Positions 24,511 through 34,067 of a stretch of DNA of 64,000 bases are shown piece after piece. The stretch lies in NCBI GenBank assembly GCA_964540765.1, contig CAZINW010000007.1, positions 1 through 64,000 of the forward strand, given 5' to 3'. The notes below the pieces were generated by a model. It saw only the letters and a program-made list of their open reading frames with translations. It did no database searches and was not told the DNA's origin. Position 1 is the stretch's first letter; every line of letters begins with the position of its first letter. This stretch comes from CAZJLN01 sp964540765. GTDB taxonomy: Bacteria; Chloroflexota; Anaerolineae; Anaerolineales; Anaerolineaceae. The position numbers and the translations under genes were made by a program.

Positions 24511-26096
24511 ATGAAGAAAAGTTATATCGTCCTTGCAGTCATGTTGATTGCAACCATGTTGCTCGGTGCTTGTGCACCTAAGGCAACAGAAGCTCCCGTC
24601 GTGGAAGAACCCGTCGTCGAGGAGCCTGTCGTTGAGGAACCCGTAGAGGAACCTGTTGTTGAGGAACCCGTAGAGGAACCTGTCGTTGAGGCTTTAGGCA
24701 CCCTGCGCATTTGGGAGACGAGCAGCGCGCTCCCGTCCTCTCAGAACTCGGCGTAGCCTTCAAAGACGAGTACGGTGTGGAAGTTGTTGTTGAAAACATC
24801 TCCGGCATCCGTGATCAGTTCTTAGTGGCTGCACCCGCTGGTGAAGGTCCGGATATCATTGTCATCGCCCATGACCAACTGGCTGCCCTGGTAGCTTCCG
24901 GTCTGGCCGCTGAGATGGACCTCGGCGCCAAAGCTGGTGAATTTGTCGAAGAAGCTGTCAACGCTTTCAAATACGAAGGCAAGCAGTACGGTATGCCCTA
25001 TGCCACCGAGAACCTCGGTTTCTTCTACAACACCGACTACGTCGAAATCCCTCCCACCACCTGGCAGGAAGTTTATGATGTCAGCAAAGCCCTCATTGAT
25101 GCCGGTACCGTTGAATACGGTATGGTTCTGGCTGGCACCTCCTACGATGCCTATCCCTGGATGACCTCTCAGGGCGGTTACATCTTCGGTTTGGACGCCA
25201 ATGGCGATTACAACCCCAGTGATGTAGGCGTTGGCAGCGAAGGCATGATCAAATTTGGTCAGATGGCACTTGATTGGGTCAACGATGGTATTCTGTCAAA
25301 CAATACTGACAACACCACCGCTAAATCCATGTTCAAAGATGGCACCGTTGCCTTCATGATGAACGGTCCATGGGAAATCAATAACCTGCGCGAAGCCGGC
25401 ACCCCGTTTGCTGTTGCAGCATTCCCCGATGGCGGCGCACCCTTTATGGGCGTCCAGGGCTTTGTTGTCAATGCCTTCAGCGAGAATATCCTTCTTGCCC
25501 AGGCATTCCTGACCGAATATGTTGCGACCACCGATGCTATGATGGCACTCTACGAAGCAGATCCTCGTGTGCCTGCTTACAAACCTGCCCTCGAGCTGAT
25601 GGACGATCCTGAGCTGATCAAGATCGCCGAAGCTGGTGCCAATGCCCAACCCATGCCCGGTATCCCTGAAATGGGTAAGGTCTGGGGTGACTGGGGCAAT
25701 GCCCTCACCTTCGTCCTCGATGGTTCCAAGACCCCTGAACAGGCTTACACCGATGCCGCGAACAATATCATTGCAGCCATTGCAGAAGATACCACCGGTA
25801 TGGTTAACCTGCCCGGTTCATGGCAGAAAGCTGCTGGCTTTGCATGCGAGTGGGATCCTAAATGTAAAGATACCGCTATGACCCTGCGCGATGATGGCAA
25901 ATACGAAGCCAAATTCACAGTCCCCGCTGGCGTTGACTACGAAGTCAAAGTTGCCCTCGATGGCGGCTGGGACACCAACTACGGTGTAGATGGCGTCGCT
26001 GGTGGCGATAACATCAAATTCACCGTGACTGCTGATGGCGAAGTAACCTTCGTCTACGATCCAGAAACACACATTCTGGAAATTACCGCTCCGTAA
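24511..26096 (+). CDS. malE: maltose-type binding lipoprotein with X25-like domain, frameshifted
   Basis: ATG 24511 follows AAGGAG. The signal peptide ends in the lipobox LLGAC, then a PVVEEPVEEPVVEEP linker of about 30 residues. The frame then reaches LGTLRIW at 24712 and breaks: it ends at 24756, while the binding domain continues in another frame from about 24713 (GDEQRAPVLSELGVAF). One extra G in the GGG run at 24713-24715 would restore IWGDEQRAP, so a sequencing or assembly indel, or a recent mutation, is likely. The rest is a MalE-type binding protein (PDIIVIAHDQL, FMMNGPWEINNL, AFPDGGAPFMGVQGFVVNAF). From about 25845 the C-terminus (EWDPKCKDTAMTLRDDG to the end) resembles the X25 module of pullulanases. 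It should deliver maltodextrins to MalF and MalG. Confidence 0.85.
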
Positions 26097-26112
26097 CCTG
26101 ATTAAATAACCT

Positions 26113-26140
26113 AAGGAGACCAGCTTAAACTGGTCTCCTT
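26113..26140 (+). terminator. stem-loop between malE and malF
   Basis: An 11-bp perfect stem AAGGAGACCAG/CTGGTCTCCTT with a 6-base loop, no T-run. Intergenic stems at this place typically let the binding-protein mRNA accumulate over the permease mRNA, through partial termination or 3'-end protection. Confidence 0.65.
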
Positions 26141-26173
26141 TCGTAATAATTAAATAGAAAGGAGATGCAGGGC

Positions 26174-27775
26174 ATGGATCAAACCAATACAAATGTAGCA
26201 TTCGCCAAGAAAACGATCACCAGTGTTTCCACCATCATTACCACAGCTCTTGTGATCATTGTTGATATCCTGCTGGGGTATTTTACGTTTAAACTGCTGC
26301 AGCTGGGATACATTCCCCTATCCATCGTCTTTATCCTCATTATTGCCATCATTTCAGTCAGCTTCCTGATTCCTAAGCTTCATCATTTCCGCTGGATGGC
26401 AGTGGGGCTGTCGGCATGGCTGTTATTTTCCATTTTCCCAATTGTGTACACCATCTATAATGCTTTCACCAACTATGGCGATGGGCATCTGATCACCCAG
26501 GCTCAGGCGATCCAGCAGATCACCAATCAAACTTATCTACCTGAAACTGGCAAATCTTATCAGTGGGTGGCTTACCGCTCGGATGATAATCAATATCTGC
26601 TTTGGTTGAAAGACACCGACGGCACCACCAGTATCGTACGCATGGTGGATGCACAGGCAGAAGACCACACACTGGAAGTGATCCCAGGTGAAAATGGCAT
26701 TGGCGAATTGGATGATGATGGGGCACCCAAAACGATCGAAGGCTACACCCGCCTCAACCGCATCACGGCTGCGACGGATAAGAACCTGACCAATATCAAA
26801 TTTGGAGACCCTGAGCAAACCATTCAGGTGCGCTCTCCATCAGAAGCAGCCCAGCTGATGCCGCTTTTTGAATATGACCCAGATACCAACGTCTTCACCG
26901 ATGTTCAGTCTGGTGTAAAGTATTATGATCAGGAAGGTACCTGGACTTCCACTAACGGTAAAGCGCTTATCCCCGGGTACAGTGCGGGCGTTGGTGTCAA
27001 GAACTTTATCACCTTTGTCACCACTCCGGGTTTGAGCGGACCACTGGCGATTATCGTCTTATGGAACTTTATCTTTGCAGCCATGAGCCTCTTCCTGACC
27101 TTCTCGCTTGGGTTGTTGATCTCCATCATATATGGCGATCCCAATTTCAAAGGCAAGAAGATCCTGCGCTCGCTGCTGCTGATCCCCTACACCATCCCCA
27201 GCCTGATCACGATCTTGATCTGGCGCGGTATGTTGAACCCGGATCTGGGCATCGTCAACCGCATGCTGGAAGCTGTATTTGGCATTTCACCGCAGTGGAC
27301 GCGCGTCCCAGCGCTGGCACGAACTGCCATTCTGATCGTCAACACCTGGCTGGGCTATCCCTACTGGATGCTGGTCACCAGCGGTGCGCTGCAGTCCATC
27401 CCCAGCGACATCTACGAAGCCGCTCAGGTGGATGGCGCTACAGGCTGGCAGCGCTTCTGGAGTATCACGCTCCCGCTGCTGCTGGTCTCAGTCGGACCCC
27501 TGATGATAGCCTCGTTCATTTTCAACTTCAATAACTTCAACTTGATCTACGCATTTATCAACGGCGGACCGCCAATCCCGTCCGCAACCACTCAGGCTGG
27601 CTATACGGATATCATCATCAGCTATGTCTATAACCTGGCATTCGCCAGCGGGCGCGGCGTGCAGTATGGCTACGCTTCGGCGATCTCACTGGTGCTGTTC
27701 ATGCTGATTGCTATGATGTCCCTGGCACAGTTCAAGTTCACGAATATGTGGGAGGAGGTAGGTGAAAATGTCTAA
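26174..27775 (+). CDS. malF: maltose-type ABC permease MalF
   Basis: 533 residues from ATG 26174 (GGAG 9 bases upstream; an ATG at 26165 abuts the ribosome site). Two to three N-terminal membrane spans precede a large extracytoplasmic loop (about residues 90-280), a hallmark of MalF as opposed to shorter sugar permeases. The C-terminal half carries the transport domain with the EAA loop EAAQVDGATGWQRFWSITLPLL, which docks the ATPase. FNFNNFNLIYAFINGGPP is a characteristic MalF stretch. No ATPase gene is in the cluster, so a shared MsmK/MalK-type ATPase encoded elsewhere is implied. Confidence 0.92.
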   Translation: MDQTNTNVAFAKKTITSVSTIITTALVIIVDILLGYFTFKLLQLGYIPLSIVFILIIAIISVSFLIPKLHHFRWMAVGLSAWLLFSIFPIVYTIYNAFTNYGDGHLITQAQAIQQITNQTYLPETGKSYQWVAYRSDDNQYLLWLKDTDGTTSIVRMVDAQAEDHTLEVIPGENGIGELDDDGAPKTIEGYTRLNRITAATDKNLTNIKFGDPEQTIQVRSPSEAAQLMPLFEYDPDTNVFTDVQSGVKYYDQEGTWTSTNGKALIPGYSAGVGVKNFITFVTTPGLSGPLAIIVLWNFIFAAMSLFLTFSLGLLISIIYGDPNFKGKKILRSLLLIPYTIPSLITILIWRGMLNPDLGIVNRMLEAVFGISPQWTRVPALARTAILIVNTWLGYPYWMLVTSGALQSIPSDIYEAAQVDGATGWQRFWSITLPLLLVSVGPLMIASFIFNFNNFNLIYAFINGGPPIPSATTQAGYTDIIISYVYNLAFASGRGVQYGYASAISLVLFMLIAMMSLAQFKFTNMWEEVGENV

Positions 27776-28643
27776 GAAACCGCAATCAATTCAGCAAAGC
27801 AGACGCCTTGGGCTGATCCTGCGCTGGTCGCTGGCAGCTGTGCTGATCCTGTTCAGCATCTTCCCTGTCTTGTGGATCATCTCAGCCGCTGTGAACCCGG
27901 TCAATGACCTCGGCAACCAGCAGCTGATCCCTGCCAATGCTAATTTTGACAACTTCAAGGAACTGACCACTAACCCGATCTTCCCCTTCTTCACCTGGCT
28001 GTGGAACTCGATCAAGGTCTCAGTACTTTCCACTGTCCTGACCCTTAGCCTGACCACCATGGCAGCCTTTGCCTTCTCACGATTTCGTTTCAGAGGTAGG
28101 CAGGGTCTGCTCAAGGCCATCTTGCTCATCCAGAGCTTCCCGAACCTGCTGGCGATCGTGGCATTGTTCACCATCATCAAGCAGATCGGGGATGTCATCC
28201 CGGCATTCGGTTTGAATACCCACCTGGGCTTGATCCTGGTCTATTCGGGCGGTGCGATGGGCATGAACATCTGGCTCATGAAGGGCTATATGGATACCAT
28301 CCCGCGCGACATTGATGAATCTGCGCATGTGGACGGCGCCACCGACTGGCAGGTGTTCAGTAAACTGATCCTGCCGCTGCTGCGCCCTATCCTGGTCGTC
28401 ATCGGCATCCTCAGCTTTATCGGTACTTACGGCGAATTTATCATCGCCCGCACCTTGCTGACCAAGCGCGAGATGCAGACCACCATGGTCGGCTTGCAGA
28501 TCTTCACCGCCGGGCAGTACACCCAGAACTGGGGTGTGTTTGCTGCCGGCGCACTGATCGCTGCCCTGCCCATCATGATCATCTACCTGATCCTGCAGGA
28601 TCAGATCGTGGGTGGTCTCACACAAGGCGCGGTGAAAGGATAG
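27768..28643 (+). CDS. malG: maltose-type ABC permease MalG
   Basis: 291 residues. ATG 27768 is favoured by GGAGG 9 bases upstream; it overlaps the malF stop by 8 bases, indicating translational coupling. Around six membrane spans are expected. The EAA loop reads ESAHVDGATDWQVFSKLILPLL. WIISAAVNPVNDL near the N-terminus and LMKGYMDTIPRDI before the EAA loop are typical of MalG. It pairs with MalF to form the channel of the maltodextrin importer. Confidence 0.92.
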   Translation: MSKKPQSIQQSRRLGLILRWSLAAVLILFSIFPVLWIISAAVNPVNDLGNQQLIPANANFDNFKELTTNPIFPFFTWLWNSIKVSVLSTVLTLSLTTMAAFAFSRFRFRGRQGLLKAILLIQSFPNLLAIVALFTIIKQIGDVIPAFGLNTHLGLILVYSGGAMGMNIWLMKGYMDTIPRDIDESAHVDGATDWQVFSKLILPLLRPILVVIGILSFIGTYGEFIIARTLLTKREMQTTMVGLQIFTAGQYTQNWGVFAAGALIAALPIMIIYLILQDQIVGGLTQGAVKG

Positions 28644-28656
28644 TGTGTAATACTGG

Positions 28657-28735
28657 TAGGTTGGGCGGAGGGCAGATACGTGTAATTGTGCATGCCCCAC
28701 GGGATATAAACAAATCAGACGTGCCCGTAACCCAA
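28657..28735. repeat. GGTTGGG-type palindromic repeat, copy 1
   Basis: Begins TAGGTTGGGCGGAGGGCAGA and ends CAGACGTGCCCGTAACCCAA, so GGTTGGG and CCCAAC ends face each other. The same pattern recurs 229 bp further on, which marks it as a dispersed REP-like element. Confidence 0.6.
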
Positions 28736-28885
28736 CACAATCTGTAAGCGAAAAGTAAACGACCATTTTAGCCCATACGAAGTGGATGTGCGCGTTGCGT
28801 ACCGTATCGTATTCACACCCAAGTATAGGCGGAAAGTATCTTGTTCTTCACCAGTCCCACCTCCCCAACCCACCAAAACAGCGCA

Positions 28886-28966
28886 TAGGTTGGGTGAAGA
28901 GCGGATATCAATGGACTTTATCGATTGACAACGAGCCATAACCAATTCAGACATGCCCGAAACCCA
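28886..28966. repeat. GGTTGGG-type palindromic repeat, copy 2
   Basis: Begins TAGGTTGGGTGAAGAGCGGA and ends CAGACATGCCCGAAACCCAA. Ends match copy 1 closely, the middle does not. It probably represents a decaying mobile palindrome. Confidence 0.6.
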
Positions 28967-29253
28967 ATATCACTTGCCAACCCTTCCATAAACCCTCTCC
29001 GGGATTGTCATTCCTAGAGGGATACACCGCGCGCGGGTTGAAAAATGGTGATTGCGATCTTCAATCGCTCATTCTGCGTCCCTTGTGGGATTTCTTGGCG
29101 ATCTTGGCGGTCTTTGCGAAGTTTACGAACTTCCCTCATGTACTATGAGCCGTGAGAAAGCTTCGTTTATCAGATGCGCTTTCGCCTACCGATTAACAAC
29201 TCTCTCTCCTGGCTTCTCATCTCCACAATAATCCAATCTATCTCCACAATTTC

Positions 29254-29280
29254 TTGACAATTCACCAGTATCCTTATAAC
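29254..29280 (+). promoter_or_regulatory. candidate promoter of the exporter operon
   Basis: TTGACA (29254-29259) and TATAAC (29275-29280), spacer 15 bp, which is short. The ATG follows 29 bases later. Confidence 0.45.
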
Positions 29281-29308
29281 TGTTAAAAAACCTGATAATG
29301 GAGTACTT

Positions 29309-30703
29309 ATGATCAAAAACAAAAAAACATATCTTTGGTTTATGCTTATTTTCTTAACCATCTTGCTTTTGGCTGGCTGCACTGGGCAAAGCTCTGCAAC
29401 CCAGGAGGTCACCACAGAGATTGGTAATGTGACCGAAGTGACCCTGATCACCACGATTGACACCACTGGTTCGATCACCCCACGGCAAATCTCCTCGGTA
29501 ACATGGGATACCAGCGGAACGATAGCGACAGTCAATGTCCAGGTTGGACAGAAAGTTCAGGCTGGAGATGTCCTTATGTCCCTCGATCCAAATACCGTCC
29601 CTGACAGCCTGATCCTGTCACAGCTCAGATTGGCAGAAATGACCTCCCCGACTTCCATAGCAGCCGCGCAGCAAGCAGTTCTGACAGCACAAGATACCCT
29701 CCATGAGGCCCAGGTCGATCGTAATAGCCTTGATTACTACGACCAGGCAGCCATTGATGATGCTTATGCCGATTACATCCTGGCTAAACAAAAATATGAC
29801 AGAGCCTATGAGAATTACGAACAGTACGCCAACCTTGGCGATGACAACCCGAATCGAGCCTCTGCTTATCAGTCGATGTACAGCGCCAGGGTGGCGATGG
29901 ATTCCGCAGCATCCACCTACAATGCATACAAAGCCAAATCATCGCAGCAAACCTATGATGAAGCAGATACTGCCGTTGTTCTGGCGCAAAACCAGTTGCT
30001 GGAAGCCCAAAACTACCTGATCGCATTGACTGGAGGGGAAATCCCCGCGGATGCCACTGGCTCCTCACTAATGACTTATAAGGAAACTAAGATGGCTGTG
30101 GATGCCATGAACCTGCGTGCTCCATTTGACGGAACGGTCAGTACCCTCTACGATCAGGAAGGTATTGTGGTTTCCAGCAACGATGCCAGCGTCAAGCTTG
30201 TGGATCGTTCAAAGCTCTATGTCACGATCCAACTCGATGAGCATGAGGTTGTCACGGTTTCACCTGGCGATACTGCCACCATCGTGATCGAGGCTTTGCC
30301 AGATCTTAACATTACAGGTCATATCACCACCATCGAACCCATTGGAGAAATTATCGATGGTGTTGTCTACTATGATGTCCAGGTTGAGCTTGACCAGCCC
30401 AATGATCAAATCCCGCTCAATGCAACTGCTTCTGTCATTATTCAAATTGGTGAACCCCAGGTGAGCCTTGCTGTACCGGCTACAGCCATTCAGAATGATG
30501 CTGATGGAAACGAATACATCCAGGTCATCTCCAATGGCAGCACCCAAAATGTGAGTGTTGTCAGCGGTCAAATCCTTGCAGATGACACCGTGGTCATAAC
30601 TGGAGATCTTCAGGTCGGCGATCAGGTCATTCTGCTTCTTCAAGCTTCAAATTCAACCACAGGCCTCGGATCGGGGGGTGGTGGTTTCATTATGGGTCGC
30701 TAA
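29309..30703 (+). CDS. MacA-like membrane-fusion lipoprotein
   Basis: 464 residues. A hydrophobic segment ending LLLAGC forms a lipoprotein signal. A biotinyl-lipoyl-like half-motif (TGTIATVNVQVGQKVQAGDVLMSLD-type, about 70-95) is followed by a long coiled hairpin rich in Ala, Gln and Tyr (about 110-240), the second half-motif (MNLRAPFDGTVSTLYDQEGIVV) and a beta-barrel domain. A Gly-rich tail (GLGSGGGGFIMGR) ends it. Such proteins link a MacB-type ATPase/permease to the outside. Anchoring by lipid rather than by a span into a periplasm fits a cell with a single membrane. The ATPase gene follows 21 bases later. Confidence 0.88.
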   Translation: MIKNKKTYLWFMLIFLTILLLAGCTGQSSATQEVTTEIGNVTEVTLITTIDTTGSITPRQISSVTWDTSGTIATVNVQVGQKVQAGDVLMSLDPNTVPDSLILSQLRLAEMTSPTSIAAAQQAVLTAQDTLHEAQVDRNSLDYYDQAAIDDAYADYILAKQKYDRAYENYEQYANLGDDNPNRASAYQSMYSARVAMDSAASTYNAYKAKSSQQTYDEADTAVVLAQNQLLEAQNYLIALTGGEIPADATGSSLMTYKETKMAVDAMNLRAPFDGTVSTLYDQEGIVVSSNDASVKLVDRSKLYVTIQLDEHEVVTVSPGDTATIVIEALPDLNITGHITTIEPIGEIIDGVVYYDVQVELDQPNDQIPLNATASVIIQIGEPQVSLAVPATAIQNDADGNEYIQVISNGSTQNVSVVSGQILADDTVVITGDLQVGDQVILLLQASNSTTGLGSGGGGFIMGR

Positions 30704-30724
30704 CCATAATAAGAAAGGTCTGAA

Positions 30725-31480
30725 ATGATTGAAGCAGAAAATCTTGTAAAAATATACAGGCTTGGTGAATCCAAAGTACACGCTCTGGATGGTGTCAGCC
30801 TGAAGATCCAGGATGGAGAGATGGTTGCCATTGTTGGTCCCTCCGGTTCCGGGAAGAGCACATTAATGGCCATTCTCGGTTGCCTGGACGTCCCTACCAG
30901 GGGTACCTACAGCATGGATGGGCAATCCATGGAGAAGTTGAATGATAATCAGCTTGCCCTCATCCGCAGTCGTAAGATTGGCTTTGTCTTCCAGACATTC
31001 AACCTTCTGCCGCGCACTGAAGCAATCGATAACGTCATGCTCCCCTTATATTACGATGGGGTTAAGGGAAAAGACCGCCAGGCAAAAGCTCACACTGCCT
31101 TGGATATTGTCGGATTATCAGATCGCATTCATCATCATACCAATCAACTCTCGGGTGGTGAACAGCAGCGTGTCGCCATTGCCCGCGCTCTGGTCAATGA
31201 GCCCTCTATCCTGCTTGCCGACGAACCGACAGGTAATCTTGATACCCACACGGGCGCTGAGATAGTCGCTATCTTTCAGCGCTTAAACCGCGAACAAGGT
31301 CAGACGGTGGTCTATGTCACGCACGACCCCTTTATTGCGCGTCATACCAACCGCATCATCAGGCTCGAAGACGGCAAGGTTGTCAGCGATGAGCCGGTCG
31401 AACATCCCTTTGAAGCCGGAACACCTCGCTCGGATGATATCCTTATCCCCTCCTGGCAGGATAATGGAAAGGCAGGTTAA
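30725..31480 (+). CDS. MacB/LolD-type ABC exporter ATPase
   Basis: 251 residues. Walker A is GPSGSGKST (about 38-46), the Q-loop lies in FVFQTFNLLP, the signature is LSGGEQQRVAIARAL, Walker B is LLADEPTGNLD and the H-loop is VYVTHD. These are the hallmarks of the LolD/MacB/FtsE class that works with FtsX-like permeases. It sits between the adaptor and the permease gene with tight spacing (5 bases to the next ATG), forming a three-part exporter for antibiotics, peptides or lipids. Confidence 0.93.
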   Translation: MIEAENLVKIYRLGESKVHALDGVSLKIQDGEMVAIVGPSGSGKSTLMAILGCLDVPTRGTYSMDGQSMEKLNDNQLALIRSRKIGFVFQTFNLLPRTEAIDNVMLPLYYDGVKGKDRQAKAHTALDIVGLSDRIHHHTNQLSGGEQQRVAIARALVNEPSILLADEPTGNLDTHTGAEIVAIFQRLNREQGQTVVYVTHDPFIARHTNRIIRLEDGKVVSDEPVEHPFEAGTPRSDDILIPSWQDNGKAG

Positions 31481-31485
31481 AATCT

Positions 31486-32709
31486 ATGAATATTTTTGAA
31501 AATTTTCGTATAGCCATGCGTGCACTCTCAGCCAACAAGTTGCGCTCGGGATTGACAATGCTGGGTATCATCATCGGCGTCGCTGCTGTGGTGGCACTCA
31601 TGGCAGTGGGTGAAGGAGCCACCAGTGGTATCACCAGCCAGGTTGAGGGCATGGGCACCAATCTGATCACTGTTTCTGCAGCCCGTTCTTTTCAACAATC
31701 TGCCGCTCAGAGTCAATCGCTTTACTATGACGACTATGAAGCCATCGAAGAATCTGTTGGCGGTCAGGCAGCTATTGCACCTTATTACCAGAGCTCAGCC
31801 AATGTCATCAATGGAGATCGCCAGTCAGATTACACCATCACTGGGATCACTCCCAGCTATGCAGATGTCAACGAATACACAATCGCTCGTGGTCGTTTTA
31901 TTAATGAGCAGGATAATATTGCTAAGGCACGTGTGGTTGTGCTTGGTTCAACCGCTGCTACCGATTTGTTTTCTGGTCTCAATCCCGTTGGGCGGGAGGT
32001 CCGGATCGATGGCATCTCATTCACCGTCGTCGGCGTGCTTGAGTCCAAGGGTACCAGTAGTTTCTTCTCCCAGGACGATGTTGTCCTCATTCCCCTGGAA
32101 ACCGGCTACAGTCGCATTTTTGGAGGGCGTGCCGTCAGTGGGGGGGACGCCACCCTTTCCGGAATTTCACTTTCGGCCCTGAATGCGGACAAGGTGGATC
32201 AAATCATGGCAACAGTGGATTTTACCCTCCGCAGGGAACATGGGCTTACGCTGCATGATGATTTGATATTTTCCATCAGCAGTCAGACTCAAATGCTTGA
32301 TTCCCTCAGCAGCATCACCAGTACTTTAACCACCCTTTTGGGTGCCATTGCTGGCATCTCTTTACTTGTCGGTGGGATTGGTATTATGAATATTACCCTC
32401 GTCTCTGTTCGCGAAAGAACAAAAGAGATCGGCTTGCGCAAAGCAGTTGGAGCCCGTCGTGGTGTCATTCTTTTCCAATTCCTGACTGAGACCCTCACGC
32501 TTTCCATCTTTGGCGGTCTGCTCGGAGTCCTGCTGGGTGCCGGCATTGCTTGGGCAGTATCCTTAACCGGTATGCTTTCACCCACTGTAACATTCAATAC
32601 CGTTACCCTCGCAGTTGGAATGGCAGCGCTAGTTGGTCTCTTCTTCGGTATCTATCCTGCTTACCAGGCTGCTGGCTTACGCCCCATTGAAGCGCTGCGT
32701 TATGAATAA
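31486..32709 (+). CDS. MacB-like FtsX-family permease
   Basis: 407 residues. One N-terminal span (LRSGLTMLGIIIGVAAVVALMAVG) carries the family's leading helix, followed by a MacB periplasmic-core domain (about 50-270) and three C-terminal spans (GAIAGISLLVGGIGIMNI, ETLTLSIFGGLLGVLLG, MAALVGLFFGIYPAYQAAGL). VRERTKEIGLRKAVGARR is the diagnostic FtsX/MacB coupling segment, and PIEALRYE is the usual end. It is the transmembrane partner of the ATPase just upstream. Confidence 0.93.
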   Translation: MNIFENFRIAMRALSANKLRSGLTMLGIIIGVAAVVALMAVGEGATSGITSQVEGMGTNLITVSAARSFQQSAAQSQSLYYDDYEAIEESVGGQAAIAPYYQSSANVINGDRQSDYTITGITPSYADVNEYTIARGRFINEQDNIAKARVVVLGSTAATDLFSGLNPVGREVRIDGISFTVVGVLESKGTSSFFSQDDVVLIPLETGYSRIFGGRAVSGGDATLSGISLSALNADKVDQIMATVDFTLRREHGLTLHDDLIFSISSQTQMLDSLSSITSTLTTLLGAIAGISLLVGGIGIMNITLVSVRERTKEIGLRKAVGARRGVILFQFLTETLTLSIFGGLLGVLLGAGIAWAVSLTGMLSPTVTFNTVTLAVGMAALVGLFFGIYPAYQAAGLRPIEALRYE

Positions 32710-32732
32710 AAATTTTAATAAGGAGTTGATAT

Positions 32733-33278
32733 TTGAAATCTAAGAAATCCCCGCTTTTAATAGGTGCAGCCGTTTGCCTCATCCTCCTCGTTCTGATCAG
32801 TTCTGGTTACTCCCTTGCTGTGAGTCTGGGCGTCTTGGAGGGTGGGGCTGCTGCCAACTCACTCATGGCCGGGCGTAGATCCGGCAATTTTCCCCAAAGA
32901 GACTTTGAGGGACAACTCCCTACTGAAAATTTTCAAGATCGTAGTGGTGGTACCATGCCATTTGGTACTGCTGCAACCGGAGTGTTTGGGATCATCCGAT
33001 ACCTGGGTATTGGTCTCAACATTGCTGCCTTGCTTCTCTGTGTAATTGCTGTCATTGGCATCTTCAAACAAAAAAAATGGGGCGCTGTATGGGCTATCAT
33101 CCTGGCTGCCTTGCTTGCCATTACCAGCGTGACAGGGCTGTTCCGTTTCGGAAATTGGATAAGTTTTTCCCTATCCCTCGTCAAGGTGCTTCTCGCCATC
33201 GCTGTGATTGTTTTATTGCTTTTACCAGCCGCCCGCAGAGTTTATAACCCAAAGCTTGGCTTGGATGATGATCTATAG
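32733..33278 (+). CDS. uncharacterised membrane protein of the exporter operon
   Basis: 181 residues from a TTG preceded by AAGGAG at the correct distance. An N-terminal span (LLIGAAVCLILLVLISSGYSLAV) is followed by an exposed segment of about 55 residues, then three closely spaced spans (GIGLNIAALLLCVIAVIGI, WGAVWAIILAALLAITSV, FSLSLVKVLLAIAVIVLLLLPAA). No family is recognised. Position between the exporter and its two-component system suggests an accessory or sensing role. This is inference from the neighbourhood. Confidence 0.75.
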   Translation: MKSKKSPLLIGAAVCLILLVLISSGYSLAVSLGVLEGGAAANSLMAGRRSGNFPQRDFEGQLPTENFQDRSGGTMPFGTAATGVFGIIRYLGIGLNIAALLLCVIAVIGIFKQKKWGAVWAIILAALLAITSVTGLFRFGNWISFSLSLVKVLLAIAVIVLLLLPAARRVYNPKLGLDDDL

Positions 33279-33368
33279 AGCAAGAACTCAGGGATAGATA
33301 GTCGATAACTGCATCAGTCTGAGGATCTATCAGTGCTTCAATGCTCTGCTCTTTTGAAAAAGGGTGAA

Positions 33369-34067
33369 ATGTGTAATAATGGACTTATAGTGCCAAAGAC
33401 TGTTTTAGTTATTGACGATGAACCCAAGATTGTCGACATCTGCCGTGATTACTTGCAGGCAGCCGGTTTTAATGTTCTTCAGGCGATTGATGGTCTTTCT
33501 GGTCTTGTAACTGCCCGGCAGGCTCATCCCGATCTGATCGTGCTTGATCTCATGCTTCCTGGCATGGACGGGCTCGATCTCTGTCGTGAACTGCGCCGTG
33601 CCAGTGATGTCCCCATTATTATGCTTACCGCCCGTGTCGAAGAGGCTGACAAGCTCATCGGGCTTGAATTAGGCGCGGATGACTATATCACCAAGCCTTT
33701 CAGTCCCCGGGAACTTGTTGCACGTGTCCGCACGCTTCTCCGGCGCACCTCCGGCTCATCAACTACCGAGCTTATCTACGCCAATGATCTCATCCTCGAT
33801 CGCAATCGCTATGTCGTCATTCTCCCGGATCGCGAGGAAGCCCTCACACCTACCGAATTTGAACTCCTTGCAACCCTTGCTGCGCACCCTGGGCGCATCT
33901 TCTCTCGCGCTCAGCTCCTGAATGCTGTTCATGGTATCAGCTTTGAGAGCTATGAACGCGCCATTGATTCACATATTCGTAACCTTCGCCGCAAGATTGA
34001 ACCAGGCGAAGGACCTCCGCGCTACATCCAGACGGTGCATGGGGTCGGCTACAAATTGATTGAATGA
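33369..34067 (+). CDS. OmpR-family response regulator
   Basis: The receiver domain starts TVLVIDDEPKIVDICRDYL; the phospho-acceptor is Asp60 in VLDLMLPGMDG, with the conserved Thr in IIMLTAR and Lys in YITKPFSPREL. A winged-helix output domain follows (LTPTEFELLATLAAHPGRIFSRAQLL and SHIRNLRRKIE). The start is uncertain: ATG 33369 has AGGG upstream, while GTG 33390 is also possible. The stop overlaps the start of the sensor kinase by 4 bases (ATGA). It probably controls the exporter operon upstream in answer to envelope stress. Confidence 0.92.
   Translation: MCNNGLIVPKTVLVIDDEPKIVDICRDYLQAAGFNVLQAIDGLSGLVTARQAHPDLIVLDLMLPGMDGLDLCRELRRASDVPIIMLTARVEEADKLIGLELGADDYITKPFSPRELVARVRTLLRRTSGSSTTELIYANDLILDRNRYVVILPDREEALTPTEFELLATLAAHPGRIFSRAQLLNAVHGISFESYERAIDSHIRNLRRKIEPGEGPPRYIQTVHGVGYKLIE

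Larger units (their letters stand above)
28644..29308. other. gene-free spacer between mal operon and exporter operon
   Basis: Holds two copies of a degenerate palindromic repeat (listed separately) and, near its end, a candidate promoter. No open frame here has a ribosome site or a recognisable product. Confidence 0.6.
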
